A stretch of DNA of 64,000 bases from CAIKLP01 sp965279595 (GCA_965279595.1 OZ257246.1:1922001-1986000); one strand, 5' to 3'. Numbered from the stretch's first letter, positions 26,594 to 35,587 are shown. Notes: a model not told the origin generated them from the sequence alone. A program made the numbers and translations.

Positions 26594-28192
26594 ATGCGAA
26601 TTTTTACATTCCCCCTAAGATTTCTGCTGTGTTGTATAATAGCTGGTTCGTTGCTATTAACGTCATGTAGTATTGATAAGGATTTGGCCAAGCCAACCTT
26701 TACACCAGATTTTATCCTTCCATTAGTTTATGGTGATTTAACACTAAAAGACTTAACGAAAGATTCAAGTACAATTCAAACTGATCCGGCAGGATATTTT
26801 AAAGTCAGCTTTTCTGATACTGTTTTTCAACAAGATTTAGGTGCACAATTAGCAGTGGTACAAAATGTACCAGATTTTCCTCAACAAATGAGTTTTAATA
26901 TTTCTGGACCCAATCATATTCTCACAAACAAAGAATATACTTACGATATTAATTTGGCCTTGCAATTAAGTAAGTTAACTCAATTGCAATTAAATGGTGG
27001 AACCCTTACCCTAAAAATTACCAATAATAAAAGTTGGGATTTTACAAATTTACAATGGGATATACCAGGTTTAAAAATTGGCGGGGTGCCTTATCTTTCT
27101 GCTAATATACCAACAGTTGCAGCGGGAACAGTAAATACAACAGTGATTGATTTAACCAATGCTGATTGGGATTTAAGAGGAAAAAATTTAGATAGTAACA
27201 GTTTGGTATTTATCAAATTGAATGTTGGGGCTGGTACCAATACTGGACCTTCTGCTGGACAAGGTTTAATTTCAATGGCCTTAAATGGATTAGATGTTAA
27301 GTTTTCAAGAGGTAGATATTTTACAATAGTTTTGCCACCTTTCTCATCTGGTGCTGATGTTTTACCTGCAACTTTTTATAAAAATATCAAATCAGGATCT
27401 TTGAATTTAACTGGAGCAAATGTTAAATTGAAATTCGATAATACAGTAGGTATTCCATTTGCTATTGATGTAAAAGTACAAACTACCAATGGGGTTGATG
27501 GAACCTTTGATTCATTGAAAACTGGTTTCTTAGATATTTTAAAATCAAAAATTGGTCCTGTTTCTGAACCTAATGAATTCATTTTAAATGATGCCAATGG
27601 TTTAGGTACAACTTTATCCAATTTTCCAACAAAATTTGATGTAACAGCTGGAGTAGGTTTCAACCAAAACAACGATTCATTGAATTACTACGTGTATAAA
27701 GAAAGCACATTGAAACTTTTTGTTACTGCTGATATCCCATTCGCAGTTGCTTTTGATAAATTGATATTAATGGATACTTTGAAATTTGCCTTATTTGAAT
27801 CTTTAGGTGAGGGAATAGATACAGCCCAAACTAAATTAGATACAGGTTCATTAGTATTCAAAATTTCAAATGGATTCCCTTATGATATTGATATTAATTT
27901 ATTAGCGATGAATGGATTGAGTGATTCTATTGCAACACTTGCTAACATATCCATGGATGGTGCTTCTACTTCAATTATTGGAGGTGAAGAAAAAGTTACT
28001 ATTCCAAGAAATTCATCATTTGATATTACTTTAACTCAAGGATTGTTTGAAAGGTTAAAAGCTGCTAAGAAAATTCAAATTAGAGCAAAACTAAATACAC
28101 CAGTAGGAGTGGTAAGTCCTAAAATTTATACCGATTATAAATTAGGCTTCGATGTAAAAGGAAGAATAAAAGTCCAAGTCAAACCACTTTAA
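26594..28192 (+). CDS. large lipoprotein of unknown function
   Basis: 532 residues. Signal peptide MRIFTFPLRFLLCCIIAGS leads to the lipobox LLLTSCSI. The mature protein opens with a pattern seen in Bacteroidota surface lipoproteins, FTPDFILPLVYGDLTLKDL, then beta-rich repeats with WDIPGLKIGGVPYLSA, LTGANVKLKFDNTVGIPF, SLVFKISNGFPYDIDIN and TIPRNSSFDITLT. The recurring pieces with small-amplitude beta strands suggest several Ig-like or LEA-like modules, for example the FDNTVGIPF/ISNGFPYDI segments (inference). It precedes the OmpA gene by 39 bases, so they are very likely one operon. No enzyme motif is seen. Confidence 0.7.
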   Translation: MRIFTFPLRFLLCCIIAGSLLLTSCSIDKDLAKPTFTPDFILPLVYGDLTLKDLTKDSSTIQTDPAGYFKVSFSDTVFQQDLGAQLAVVQNVPDFPQQMSFNISGPNHILTNKEYTYDINLALQLSKLTQLQLNGGTLTLKITNNKSWDFTNLQWDIPGLKIGGVPYLSANIPTVAAGTVNTTVIDLTNADWDLRGKNLDSNSLVFIKLNVGAGTNTGPSAGQGLISMALNGLDVKFSRGRYFTIVLPPFSSGADVLPATFYKNIKSGSLNLTGANVKLKFDNTVGIPFAIDVKVQTTNGVDGTFDSLKTGFLDILKSKIGPVSEPNEFILNDANGLGTTLSNFPTKFDVTAGVGFNQNNDSLNYYVYKESTLKLFVTADIPFAVAFDKLILMDTLKFALFESLGEGIDTAQTKLDTGSLVFKISNGFPYDIDINLLAMNGLSDSIATLANISMDGASTSIIGGEEKVTIPRNSSFDITLTQGLFERLKAAKKIQIRAKLNTPVGVVSPKIYTDYKLGFDVKGRIKVQVKPL

Positions 28193-28231
28193 CTGATCGT
28201 ATTTTATTGTTGAATCTTTAATTTGAAAAAA

Positions 28232-30397
28232 ATGAAAAAACTAACCCAATATATATTCACATTTATGCTTGTGCTTTTTGCTTATACAGCTTCAGCACAG
28301 CGATATTCATTATACTATACCAAAACTTTGTATGATGGAATTCAAAACCCACACCATAAATCTTTAGATTCATGTAGGTCATGGGCAACCAACTTTATTA
28401 TTTTGCCATCATTTAGTTTAGATTTTAGAATAACTGGTGATGCAAATAATTTTATCAAATCATTCTTAGCAAGTGAAAACCTAAGTGACTTGAAGTTTGA
28501 TAATGGTACTAAATACACCAATGAAATATCGAACAAATTCAATTACAATTTATTCATGTTGAAAATAAGAATGGGAAGAAAAAGAGATGCAGAATTATCT
28601 CTTTATTCTCAAATTAAATTGGAAACAGCATTCAATATCAACAATGGTTTATTCAATTTCTTAACGCAAGGTAATTATGCTTATCGAGGAAAAACCATTG
28701 AAGGTTTTATGGATATTGGGGGTTTAGCAAATGCTTATACAGAAACAGGGATTGGGTTTAGAAGACAAATTTATAAGAATTTATCAGGAGGTTTCAAAGT
28801 AGGTTATTTACTTGGAGCTGCCAATGCAACCTTTGATATAAAAGGTTCTAAATTCACGACTTCTGCAAATGGTGATACGGTAGATATCACTTTAAAAGGA
28901 ACAGTTAAATCTTCTATCGACCCGGATAAAACAGGTGATATTGTAAAAAATATTACCAAAAATACAGGAACAGTTTTCTCTGGAGGTTTGCAATATGACA
29001 TCGGAAGAAAAGCAACAGTGAGTGTTGCTATTTTAGATTTAGGTTTTATTAAATGGAATGAAAATAGCAGAATTTACAATCTAGATAAAACAGTTAGATA
29101 TATTGGTGTTCCTGCATTATCTGATTCCGCTTTTCAAGATTCAGTAATTAAAGACTTAACTAAATTTGCAATTGATAGTTCTTATGGATCTTATACTTCA
29201 CCATTATTAACAAGAATTGAATTCTCTGCTAATTACCGTTGGGCAAATTGGTTTCAAAATACTTTAATCGTTTCAAAACCTCTTGATTTTGATAATATCG
29301 ATTTAACATTCATTGCTGATTTAAGAATTGTGCGAAGAATTAATTTCATCGCCTTAGGAACTTATAATACCAGTGGATTCTCATCAGTTGGGGCACAGTT
29401 CTTATACCGTGCTAAAGGAATTGATTTTTACTTTGGTTCAGAAAAAATATTAAACACTTATCAAGTTTCACAACAATTAGCTGATCATACCAAAAAACCA
29501 AGTTTGGGTTTAGGTGCTGATTTTAACTTTGGTATGGCATTAGGATTTGGTCGTTGCCCAAAACCTAAAGCACCAGTTATTCCTCTGGATACTGACGGAG
29601 ATGGTGTAATAGATGCATTAGATAATTGTCCTTATAAAGCAGGTCCACCAGAAAACAGAGGATGCCCTTATTCTGATACAGACAATGATGGCGTTTTAGA
29701 TAAAGATGATGCATGCCCTACAGTTGCTGGTCCAATTGAAAATGCAGGTTGCCCTTGGCCAGATGCTGATGGTGATAGTATTCCAGACAAAGATGATTTG
29801 TGTCCAACACAATCAGGAAAATTAATGAACAAAGGTTGCCCTGATACGGATAGTGATGGCGTTTATGATAAAGATGATGCATGTCCAGCATTAGCCGGTC
29901 CAGCAGAAAACATAGGCTGCCCATATTTAGATTCAGATAGTGATAGCACATTAGATAAGGATGATAGATGCCCAAACGTAGCAGGGCCAGTAAGTAACGG
30001 TGGCTGTCCCCTAACTCCGCAAAAAGTGGAATTATCTGTTGAAGAACAAGAAGTGATAAATAAAGTATTTAGCAATTTGAATTTTGAAACAGGAAAATCC
30101 GTTATCGCAGCTTCTTCATTTGTATCCTTAGATGCACTGTATGAGTTGATGGTCAAGAAACCTTCATTCAAAGTACTCATTGAAGGACATACTGATAATG
30201 CTGGTAAAGTAGAAAGCAATAAAAAACTTTCGCAAGCTAGAGCAGATGCAGTGAAGAAATATTTAGAAGATAAAGGTATTGATGGTACTAGAATTACTGC
30301 AAAAGGATTTGGTTCATCTAAACCTGTTGCGGATAATAAAACACCTGAAGGTAAAGCAAAAAATAGAAGAGTGGAGTTTACCATATTAGAAGGATAA
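28232..30397 (+). CDS. OmpA-family protein with DUF5723-type barrel and thrombospondin type 3 repeats
   Basis: 721 residues from ATG 28232 (TTG 28223 rejected). Signal peptide ends ASAQ. Residues about 30-440 look like an outer-membrane barrel of the DUF5723 kind. About 453-593 are five units with calcium-site cores such as DTDGDGVIDALDNCP, DTDNDGVLDKDDACP and DTDSDGVYDKDDACP. The C-terminal OmpA domain (FETGKSVIAASSF, VLIEGHTDNAGKVESN, LSQARADAVKKYL, NRRVEFTILEG) binds peptidoglycan. The protein would tie the outer membrane to the cell wall through a Ca-binding stalk. Co-transcribed with the preceding lipoprotein. Confidence 0.9.
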   Translation: MKKLTQYIFTFMLVLFAYTASAQRYSLYYTKTLYDGIQNPHHKSLDSCRSWATNFIILPSFSLDFRITGDANNFIKSFLASENLSDLKFDNGTKYTNEISNKFNYNLFMLKIRMGRKRDAELSLYSQIKLETAFNINNGLFNFLTQGNYAYRGKTIEGFMDIGGLANAYTETGIGFRRQIYKNLSGGFKVGYLLGAANATFDIKGSKFTTSANGDTVDITLKGTVKSSIDPDKTGDIVKNITKNTGTVFSGGLQYDIGRKATVSVAILDLGFIKWNENSRIYNLDKTVRYIGVPALSDSAFQDSVIKDLTKFAIDSSYGSYTSPLLTRIEFSANYRWANWFQNTLIVSKPLDFDNIDLTFIADLRIVRRINFIALGTYNTSGFSSVGAQFLYRAKGIDFYFGSEKILNTYQVSQQLADHTKKPSLGLGADFNFGMALGFGRCPKPKAPVIPLDTDGDGVIDALDNCPYKAGPPENRGCPYSDTDNDGVLDKDDACPTVAGPIENAGCPWPDADGDSIPDKDDLCPTQSGKLMNKGCPDTDSDGVYDKDDACPALAGPAENIGCPYLDSDSDSTLDKDDRCPNVAGPVSNGGCPLTPQKVELSVEEQEVINKVFSNLNFETGKSVIAASSFVSLDALYELMVKKPSFKVLIEGHTDNAGKVESNKKLSQARADAVKKYLEDKGIDGTRITAKGFGSSKPVADNKTPEGKAKNRRVEFTILEG
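29588..30010 (+). repeat. five TSP3 repeat units inside the OmpA gene
   Basis: Five 27-29-residue units, each with a D-x-D-x-D-G core, a CP and a GCP. Units 2 and 4 are close at the DNA level (for example GATAAAGATGATGCATG recurs at about 29701 and 29868), so slippage or recombination could change the copy number. Confidence 0.85.
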
Positions 30398-30420
30398 AAC
30401 TCGATTTCAAAATAATTAAG

Positions 30421-30452
30421 AAGAGCTCTGAAATATTCAGAGCTCTTTTTTT
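30421..30452 (+). terminator. terminator after the OmpA gene
   Basis: Perfect 12-bp arms AAGAGCTCTGAA / TTCAGAGCTCTT around ATA, then a T-run, 24 bases after the stop codon. Confidence 0.92.
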
Positions 30453-30481
30453 ATGATTGAATTTATTAAATTGACAAATAG

Positions 30482-31168
30482 CTATTTTGATTGTTTAAAT
30501 AGAAACTCTTTTAAATAAAAAGGCTCAAAATAAGCTACGCTTTCAAATTGTTGAAGCTGGTATTTTTCATAAGCCTCTTCAATCATATAGGCTGCTGAAG
30601 GCAAAATATGATCAATAAATGAAACGCCGGTTTGGTTTTGATAAAGTGGTTTAGCTTTTTCAGCACCATCCCCAAAGAAAACTATGGAATGATTTGTAAA
30701 ATAATTATCGAAAGTATTGGCCTCTAAAATTTCAGCACTAATGTCTTTTATCGTTTGCAAATGTTGATCAAATAAACAAGTGTAAACCTCCATTCGTCGA
30801 GCATCAATCATTGGACAAAGCAACATTGTTTCATTAAAATTCAATTTTTGCTTTGTGGCCATTTTCGCCATCGTTAATAAAGTGGAAGTAGCAATTAGTG
30901 GTTTATCCAATGCATAGCATAATCCTTTAGCAGTTGAAACGCCAATTCTCAATCCAGTATAGGATCCTGGACCTTTACTTACTGCAATAGCATCAATTTG
31001 TGAATAGCTTAATTGGTTGTTTTTTATTAACTCATCAATGAAAATAGTTAATGCAGAAGCATGTATATTCTGTTCCTCTTTTTCAATACAATCAATTAAA
31101 ATGCCTTGCTTTGAAATAGCTACTGAGCAGTTTGTACCTGATGTTTCAATATGAAGAATGAAGGCCAT
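30482..31168 (-). CDS. tsaB: tRNA threonylcarbamoyladenosine biosynthesis protein TsaB
   Basis: Scaffold of the TsaB-TsaD-TsaE complex that makes t6A37 on ANN-decoding tRNAs. 228 residues; an ASKHA-fold protein lacking the metal motif of TsaD. Characteristic pieces are the N-terminal LHIETSGTNCSVAIS, the signature DAIAVSKGPGSYTGLRIGVS, and ALDKPLIATSTLLTMA. Its ATG overlaps the stop codon of the tauE gene by one base, which points to translational coupling. tsaD and tsaE are not in this window. Confidence 0.95.
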   Translation of the reverse strand: MAFILHIETSGTNCSVAISKQGILIDCIEKEEQNIHASALTIFIDELIKNNQLSYSQIDAIAVSKGPGSYTGLRIGVSTAKGLCYALDKPLIATSTLLTMAKMATKQKLNFNETMLLCPMIDARRMEVYTCLFDQHLQTIKDISAEILEANTFDNYFTNHSIVFFGDGAEKAKPLYQNQTGVSFIDHILPSAAYMIEEAYEKYQLQQFESVAYFEPFYLKEFLFKQSK

Positions 31169-31992
31169 TAAATAATTCCGTAAATCATTTTTGTGATAAC
31201 AACTAATACAAAGATTACAAAAATTGTTCTCAAAGTACTTGGTTTTAATTTAGAAGAAATACTAACACCTATGGGTGAAAAGATTAAACTTCCAATGGCA
31301 ACAGGAATTGAAACACTAAATATAATTAAGCCTAAATGGGGTGCTTCAAATGAATTGAATGTTTGATGAAAAAATAAATTATACACTGATGTGAAAAATG
31401 CCATCACACTGATTACTCCTAAAGAAATAGAAGTTGCCTTTTTTATTGGAATGTTTAACATATCAGTTAAAATAGGAACAATAATTACTCCACCACCAAC
31501 ACCTGAAAATGCTGCAATAGTACCAGATGTAAGTCCTGTAAAATAATAGTGTAAGGGTTTATTTGGCTTTTCTAATATGATTTCTTTCTTTGATTTCCCT
31601 TTGAATAATCGGAATGCAATAAAAAGTAATAATGCAATAAAAAAGAAAGTAAATCTTTGTGGGGTGTACCAAGTACCAGTGCTAATAATATAACTAAATA
31701 GGATAGAAGCAAAGGTTGCTGCTAATCCAATATAGATAATTTCTTTAGGATGAAAGTTGTTATTTTTCCATTGCTTATAGCTTCCACTAATGCCAGCAAA
31801 AAATATAGAGAACATTGAATTTGCTACTATGGCAGGAACAATCCATTCAACTGGTACACCGGCTATTGGCAAATAATAACTAAAAATAAGTACGTAAATA
31901 ATTCCACCACCAATACCAAGAAGTCCGGCTAACAAACCACCCAAACCTCCTAATAATAATAAAGTAATTATTTCAACAATCAGTGAGTTCAT
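31168..31992 (-). CDS. TauE/SafE-family membrane transporter
   Basis: 274 residues from ATG 31992, chosen over TTG 32016 because the latter lies inside a terminator hairpin. About eight membrane helices; the family repeats GLGGLLAGLLGIGGGIIYVL near the N-terminus and GTIAAFSGVGGGVIIVPILTD in the second half are the two pseudo-symmetric motifs. Family members export sulfite, sulfoacetate or related organic acids, or are of unknown substrate. The neighbours (tsaB, a C-terminal protease) give no clue to the substrate. One-base overlap with tsaB. Confidence 0.92.
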   Translation of the reverse strand: MNSLIVEIITLLLLGGLGGLLAGLLGIGGGIIYVLIFSYYLPIAGVPVEWIVPAIVANSMFSIFFAGISGSYKQWKNNNFHPKEIIYIGLAATFASILFSYIISTGTWYTPQRFTFFFIALLLFIAFRLFKGKSKKEIILEKPNKPLHYYFTGLTSGTIAAFSGVGGGVIIVPILTDMLNIPIKKATSISLGVISVMAFFTSVYNLFFHQTFNSFEAPHLGLIIFSVSIPVAIGSLIFSPIGVSISSKLKPSTLRTIFVIFVLVVITKMIYGII

Positions 31993-32020
31993 AAAAAAGG
32001 GGAGTAAACTCCCCAAAAAT
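31993..32020 (-). terminator. hairpin with T-run between the protease and tauE genes
   Basis: On the minus strand GGGGAGTTTACTCCCC (7-bp GC-rich stem, 2-base loop) is followed at once by TTTTTT and then the ATG of tauE. It should end or attenuate the transcript of the protease gene. Confidence 0.75.
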
Positions 32021-32041
32021 GATAATTATTTTCCGATTAAT

Positions 32042-33694
32042 TTAGTTTTTATTCTTAAGCGTTGAATTGTACAAATCTTTATTACTGAGTACATCCAATG
32101 CTTTGATTACTTCTGGATCGTTCAAAAGCATTTGTTTAGCTCTTCCTTTTTGATAATAATATCTACTTACAATTTCTTCTTCTAAGGCTTCTTTAATTTC
32201 CGCTTTATATCTCTGTAAGTCTCCATCTTTATCATGACTCAATTTTGTTTTAAGATGTTTGAAATCTTCTTCTACTGAATCAAAATATTTCTCTTTCAAT
32301 GCAGCAGCTTTGTATTCTTCTAAAATCTTTTCGCTTTTAGTTTCATAATCAAAATCTTTGTTTTTCAAGAAATCAATGAATGCTTGATATTCTGAATCAG
32401 ATAATTTAAATAAGCCAGCTTCAGTAATACTTGAATGAGTATGAGTAAATTCTGTAGCAAAATCAAATATTAAATTTTTCATTAAAAGGCTTGATGTAAT
32501 ATTGCTATAAGTAACCGGACTAAGTGAAAAATCAGGAGCTACTCCACCACCATCATATACTTTTCTGCCAGATTTTGTTTGAAATTCTTTGATCAATGAA
32601 TCTGGAATTTTACCAACGCTACCATCTTCGTTTCTATGCGAATAATCTAATGCTTGAATGCATCTACCACTAGGTATGTAATATTTTGCAGTAGTGATCT
32701 TTAATTGAGCATTGTAGCTTAATGGACGAGTAGTTTGTACTAGACCTTTTCCAAAAGTTCTTTGACCAATTACCACTCCACGATCTAAATCTTGCATAAC
32801 ACCTGATACAATTTCAGAGGCTGATGCAGAACTACTATTGGTCAATACTGCTAATGGAATGTTTTTATCAACGGGATTGTCAATTGTTAAATATTTTTTA
32901 TCACCGTCTTTTGATTTCCCTTTAGTGTTAACTACTAATTCCCCTTTATCTATAAATATATTTGAAATGGCAACAGCCTCATGTAATAATCCACCTGGGT
33001 TACCGCGTAAGTCTAAAATAACAGCTTTTAAATTCTGATTCTTTTTTAAATCAAGTAAAGCATTTTTAACTTCTTTACTTGCCTCTTGGGTAAATCCTTT
33101 TAGTTGAATATATCCTACTGTTTCATTCATCATTCCATAGTAAGGAACATTGTTAATTTGAATTTCCTCCCTATTCAATACCACAGTCATAGGTTTTGGA
33201 TCTGTACTGCGTTTCACAAGCAATTTGATAGGTGTACCTGCTTGTCCTTTTAAAAATTTACTTACCTCATTGGTGTTTTTTCCTTTGATTGATTTACCAT
33301 CAATTTCCATGATAATATCACCAGGTTTAAGTCCTGCTTTTTGAGCTGCAAAACCTTCATAAGTTTCTCTGATAACGATATAATGATCTCGTTCAAAAAT
33401 AGTAGATCCCACTCCACCATATTGACCAGTAGTCATGAAACGATAATCTTCAATTTCTGATTCAGAGATATAATTAGTGTATGGGTCTAAAGACTCTACC
33501 ATGGCTTCTATACCAGTCCTCATTAACTTGGAAGCATCAATATCATCAACATAATACATATTCAACTCACGGTAGGCTGTGGTCATGATATCCAAGTTCT
33601 TTGACAACTCAAAATAGTTATCAATAAACGCTAAAGAAAAAACGGAACTCAGGGTAATTGAAACTACTAATACGTATTTTTTTATTTTATGCAT
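32042..33694 (-). CDS. S41 C-terminal processing peptidase with PDZ domain
   Basis: Tail-specific serine protease of the Prc/CtpA type, 550 residues, anchored by a hydrophobic N-terminal segment (VLVVSITLSSVFSLAFI). The PDZ domain (YVVIRETYEGFAAQKAG-like region, GLKPGDIIMEIDGKSI) spans about 95-175. The Ser-Lys dyad is S291 in NSSSASASEI and K316 in RTFGKGLVQ, 25 residues apart as in E. coli Prc (S430/K455). The long C-terminal region (FLKNKDFDYETKSEKILEEY onward) is a helical tail seen in Bacteroidota forms. It starts 6 bases after yidD and is likely part of its transcript. Confidence 0.95.
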   Translation of the reverse strand: MHKIKKYVLVVSITLSSVFSLAFIDNYFELSKNLDIMTTAYRELNMYYVDDIDASKLMRTGIEAMVESLDPYTNYISESEIEDYRFMTTGQYGGVGSTIFERDHYIVIRETYEGFAAQKAGLKPGDIIMEIDGKSIKGKNTNEVSKFLKGQAGTPIKLLVKRSTDPKPMTVVLNREEIQINNVPYYGMMNETVGYIQLKGFTQEASKEVKNALLDLKKNQNLKAVILDLRGNPGGLLHEAVAISNIFIDKGELVVNTKGKSKDGDKKYLTIDNPVDKNIPLAVLTNSSSASASEIVSGVMQDLDRGVVIGQRTFGKGLVQTTRPLSYNAQLKITTAKYYIPSGRCIQALDYSHRNEDGSVGKIPDSLIKEFQTKSGRKVYDGGGVAPDFSLSPVTYSNITSSLLMKNLIFDFATEFTHTHSSITEAGLFKLSDSEYQAFIDFLKNKDFDYETKSEKILEEYKAAALKEKYFDSVEEDFKHLKTKLSHDKDGDLQRYKAEIKEALEEEIVSRYYYQKGRAKQMLLNDPEVIKALDVLSNKDLYNSTLKNKN

Positions 33695-33700
33695 AATGAA

Positions 33701-33922
33701 TTATTTTAATGGGTCATGACCATGTCCACCCCAAGGATGGCAGGTTGATAATCGTTTTAATGCCATTCGAACACCTTTAAATGGTCCGTACTTTCTTACT
33801 GCTTGAATGCCATATTCAGAACAAGTTGGGGTATATCTGCAAGCATTTGGAAGAATTGGAGATATAACCAATTTATATATTTTGAATAAAGCTATTACAA
33901 TAAAACTAAGAACTTTTGACAT
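33701..33922 (-). CDS. yidD: membrane protein insertion efficiency factor YidD
   Basis: 73 residues, short amphipathic membrane-associated protein that helps Sec/YidC insertion. The three conserved cysteines appear in NACRYTPTCSEYGIQAV and RLSTCHPWGGHGHDPL, which are the family signature. It overlaps the end of rnpA by 17 bases, the usual rpmH-rnpA-yidD arrangement. Normally yidC follows in this operon; here the next gene is the S41 protease. Confidence 0.95.
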   Translation of the reverse strand: MSKVLSFIVIALFKIYKLVISPILPNACRYTPTCSEYGIQAVRKYGPFKGVRMALKRLSTCHPWGGHGHDPLK

Positions 33923-34295
33923 CTTCTTTCAACAAACGTTTCAAACCTAAATTTAGTTTTTTTTCGATGGCTTCAGCAGTAATTATTTCGTTACCGATAT
34001 AAATAATCATTAAGTCGAGACGAAGGCCACGTTCTTTGAGGCTAGGGTAGAGGTTCTCAGCCTTGTTTTTGCGATAAGCTTCTCTAATCAATCGCTTTAT
34101 TTTATTGCGATCAACAGCTTTTCTGAATTTCTTTTTAGAAACGGAGATGACTACTTGCGTTGACTTTGAGGAGGTTTCCTCAATCCAAACAAAGCGAAAA
34201 GGGTATAAAACAAAAGAAGAACCGCTGCTGAAAAGCAAACTTATTTGCTTTTGGCTACACAACCGTTCTTCTTTGGTAAAGGAATTTATTTTCAT
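33906..34295 (-). CDS. rnpA: ribonuclease P protein component
   Basis: Protein subunit of RNase P, which trims tRNA 5' ends. 129 residues from ATG 34295; the upstream in-frame ATG at 34349 adds 18 residues not typical of the family and lies close to rpmH. The RNA-binding signature is the RNR-like stretch FRKAVDRNKIKRLIREAYRKN. Flanked by rpmH and yidD, the classic order. The N-terminal basic MKINSFTKEERLCSQKQ matches other Bacteroidota RnpA proteins. Confidence 0.94.
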   Translation of the reverse strand: MKINSFTKEERLCSQKQISLLFSSGSSFVLYPFRFVWIEETSSKSTQVVISVSKKKFRKAVDRNKIKRLIREAYRKNKAENLYPSLKERGLRLDLMIIYIGNEIITAEAIEKKLNLGLKRLLKEDVKSS

Positions 34296-34370
34296 TGGTT
34301 TCTTACAAGGATAGGGAATAATCGATTGAATCGATGTTAAGCTCCACAATCAATGCTCGTCACCGAAATT

Positions 34371-34529
34371 TTATCTTTTATGTCTTTTTTCGTCAGAAAC
34401 AGATAATCTTTTTCTTCCTTTTGCTCTTCTAGATGCCAATACTCTGCGTCCATTTGCAGTTGACATTCTTTCTCTGAAACCGTGCTTGTTTCTTCTTTTT
34501 CTTAGTGATGGTTGGAATGTACGTTTCAT
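34371..34529 (-). CDS. rpmH: 50S ribosomal protein L34
   Basis: 52 residues, read directly from the minus strand: MKRTFQPSLRKRRNKHGFRE, then a middle with RMSTANGRRVLASRRAKGRK, then RLSVSDEKRHKR. This matches L34 in length, composition and all conserved positions. It is the first gene of the rpmH-rnpA-yidD operon. The stop is 75 bases from the rnpA ATG. A clear promoter stands 85 bases upstream. Confidence 0.96.
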   Translation of the reverse strand: MKRTFQPSLRKRRNKHGFRERMSTANGRRVLASRRAKGRKRLSVSDEKRHKR

Positions 34530-34613
34530 TTCTTTTTTCTTCTTCTATGCTTTGAAGTTTTCATTTTGGTTAAATCAATCAATTTAGCCTTTCCTTATCT
34601 GAAAACAAGGTTG

Positions 34614-34644
34614 CAAATATAGGGAAGCTTTTATTGTTAAGCAA
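34614..34644 (-). promoter_or_regulatory. rpmH promoter
   Basis: Minus strand TTG (34644-34642), 20 bases, TATATTTG (34621-34614), a perfect -7 match. Confidence 0.65.
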
Positions 34645-34659
34645 TTTTATTTTAATTTT

Positions 34660-35565
34660 TTAGAATTTGTAAGTAATTCCTAAAGCAAAAACTTGTTTAA
34701 ATTGTGTTCTAGGAGCATTTTCAACTACAAATACACCTGGGCTAAGTTCCTTATCTTTAGGTATTAGTATGTCCTGGTCATAAATTAAATTGGTTGTTAA
34801 AGTGGCTGCTAAAAGCTTGTTTATTTGGAAGGTAAATACATTCTCCCAATTGATATCAATAGCCTGAAAATTCTTATAATTGGCAAATAAATCAAGTTTA
34901 GATTTTAAAAAGAGGTTGTTTTTAAATGCTCTTTGATATTTAATAGAAGCTAAGGCTCCAACCTCCAACCTGATTTTCTTCCCAGTATCAACTCCAAATG
35001 CTCCTTTTGCTGAAAGTGAATCATCAAAAAGGGTAGTGATTTTACCTGTGATTGGCGAAAAGAATATGGACAAATCTTTTGATGGTCTATAATCCAATCC
35101 ACCTGAAATGGTAGTAAAAGATGGGGCCATGAAATTAGATACCAAAACCTCGGTTGTATCTGTATAGGTAAAACCTTTTACAAATTGAGATTTGAAGTTG
35201 ACAAGTATAGAATAATTAACCTGATCATTCATTTTAGTACCCCATTTACTATTCATTTCAATTCGATCTTCACTTTTTCTGTATGGCCCATTACTGATCT
35301 TTTGTACACCATAACCTAAATCCAAATTGTTTTCCCAACTGCTTGTCGCTGTTTTCCGATTGGCATACACACTAATCAATGAAGTTAAATTGACATTGTT
35401 CTCTCCTCCTGCAGCCCAATTAGAGAAAGATGATTGACTGATTGAAACAGTTGCAACTCCTCCTTTTTTCCATTTCGAAGTATCGGCAGATGCTGTAATG
35501 GTTGTAGTTTGTGCCATAGCTTGATAGCACAAGCCAACCATTATAATGGTTAGTAATTTTTTCAT
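34660..35565 (-). CDS. DUF3078 outer-membrane-type protein
   Basis: 301 residues. Signal peptide ends at AMAQ. The family's opening motif is clear: WKKGGVATVSISQSSFSNWA with AGGENNVNLTSLISVYAN following. The body is made of amphipathic beta strands (ISNGPYRKSEDRIEMNSKWG, LDLFANYKNFQAIDI, FTFQINKLLAATL), ending in LGITYKF, which is the pattern of a barrel C-terminus. Function of DUF3078 is not known; it is widespread in Bacteroidota. It follows mscL by 22 bases on the same strand and may share its mRNA. Confidence 0.88.
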   Translation of the reverse strand: MKKLLTIIMVGLCYQAMAQTTTITASADTSKWKKGGVATVSISQSSFSNWAAGGENNVNLTSLISVYANRKTATSSWENNLDLGYGVQKISNGPYRKSEDRIEMNSKWGTKMNDQVNYSILVNFKSQFVKGFTYTDTTEVLVSNFMAPSFTTISGGLDYRPSKDLSIFFSPITGKITTLFDDSLSAKGAFGVDTGKKIRLEVGALASIKYQRAFKNNLFLKSKLDLFANYKNFQAIDINWENVFTFQINKLLAATLTTNLIYDQDILIPKDKELSPGVFVVENAPRTQFKQVFALGITYKF

Positions 35566-35587
35566 GTGATTTATTTTGGGATAAATT

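Noticed and set aside
29863..30384. Long antisense reading frame opposite the OmpA gene
   Set aside because: It is the shadow of the TSP3/OmpA coding frame, has no start context or homology pattern, and lacks a promoter.
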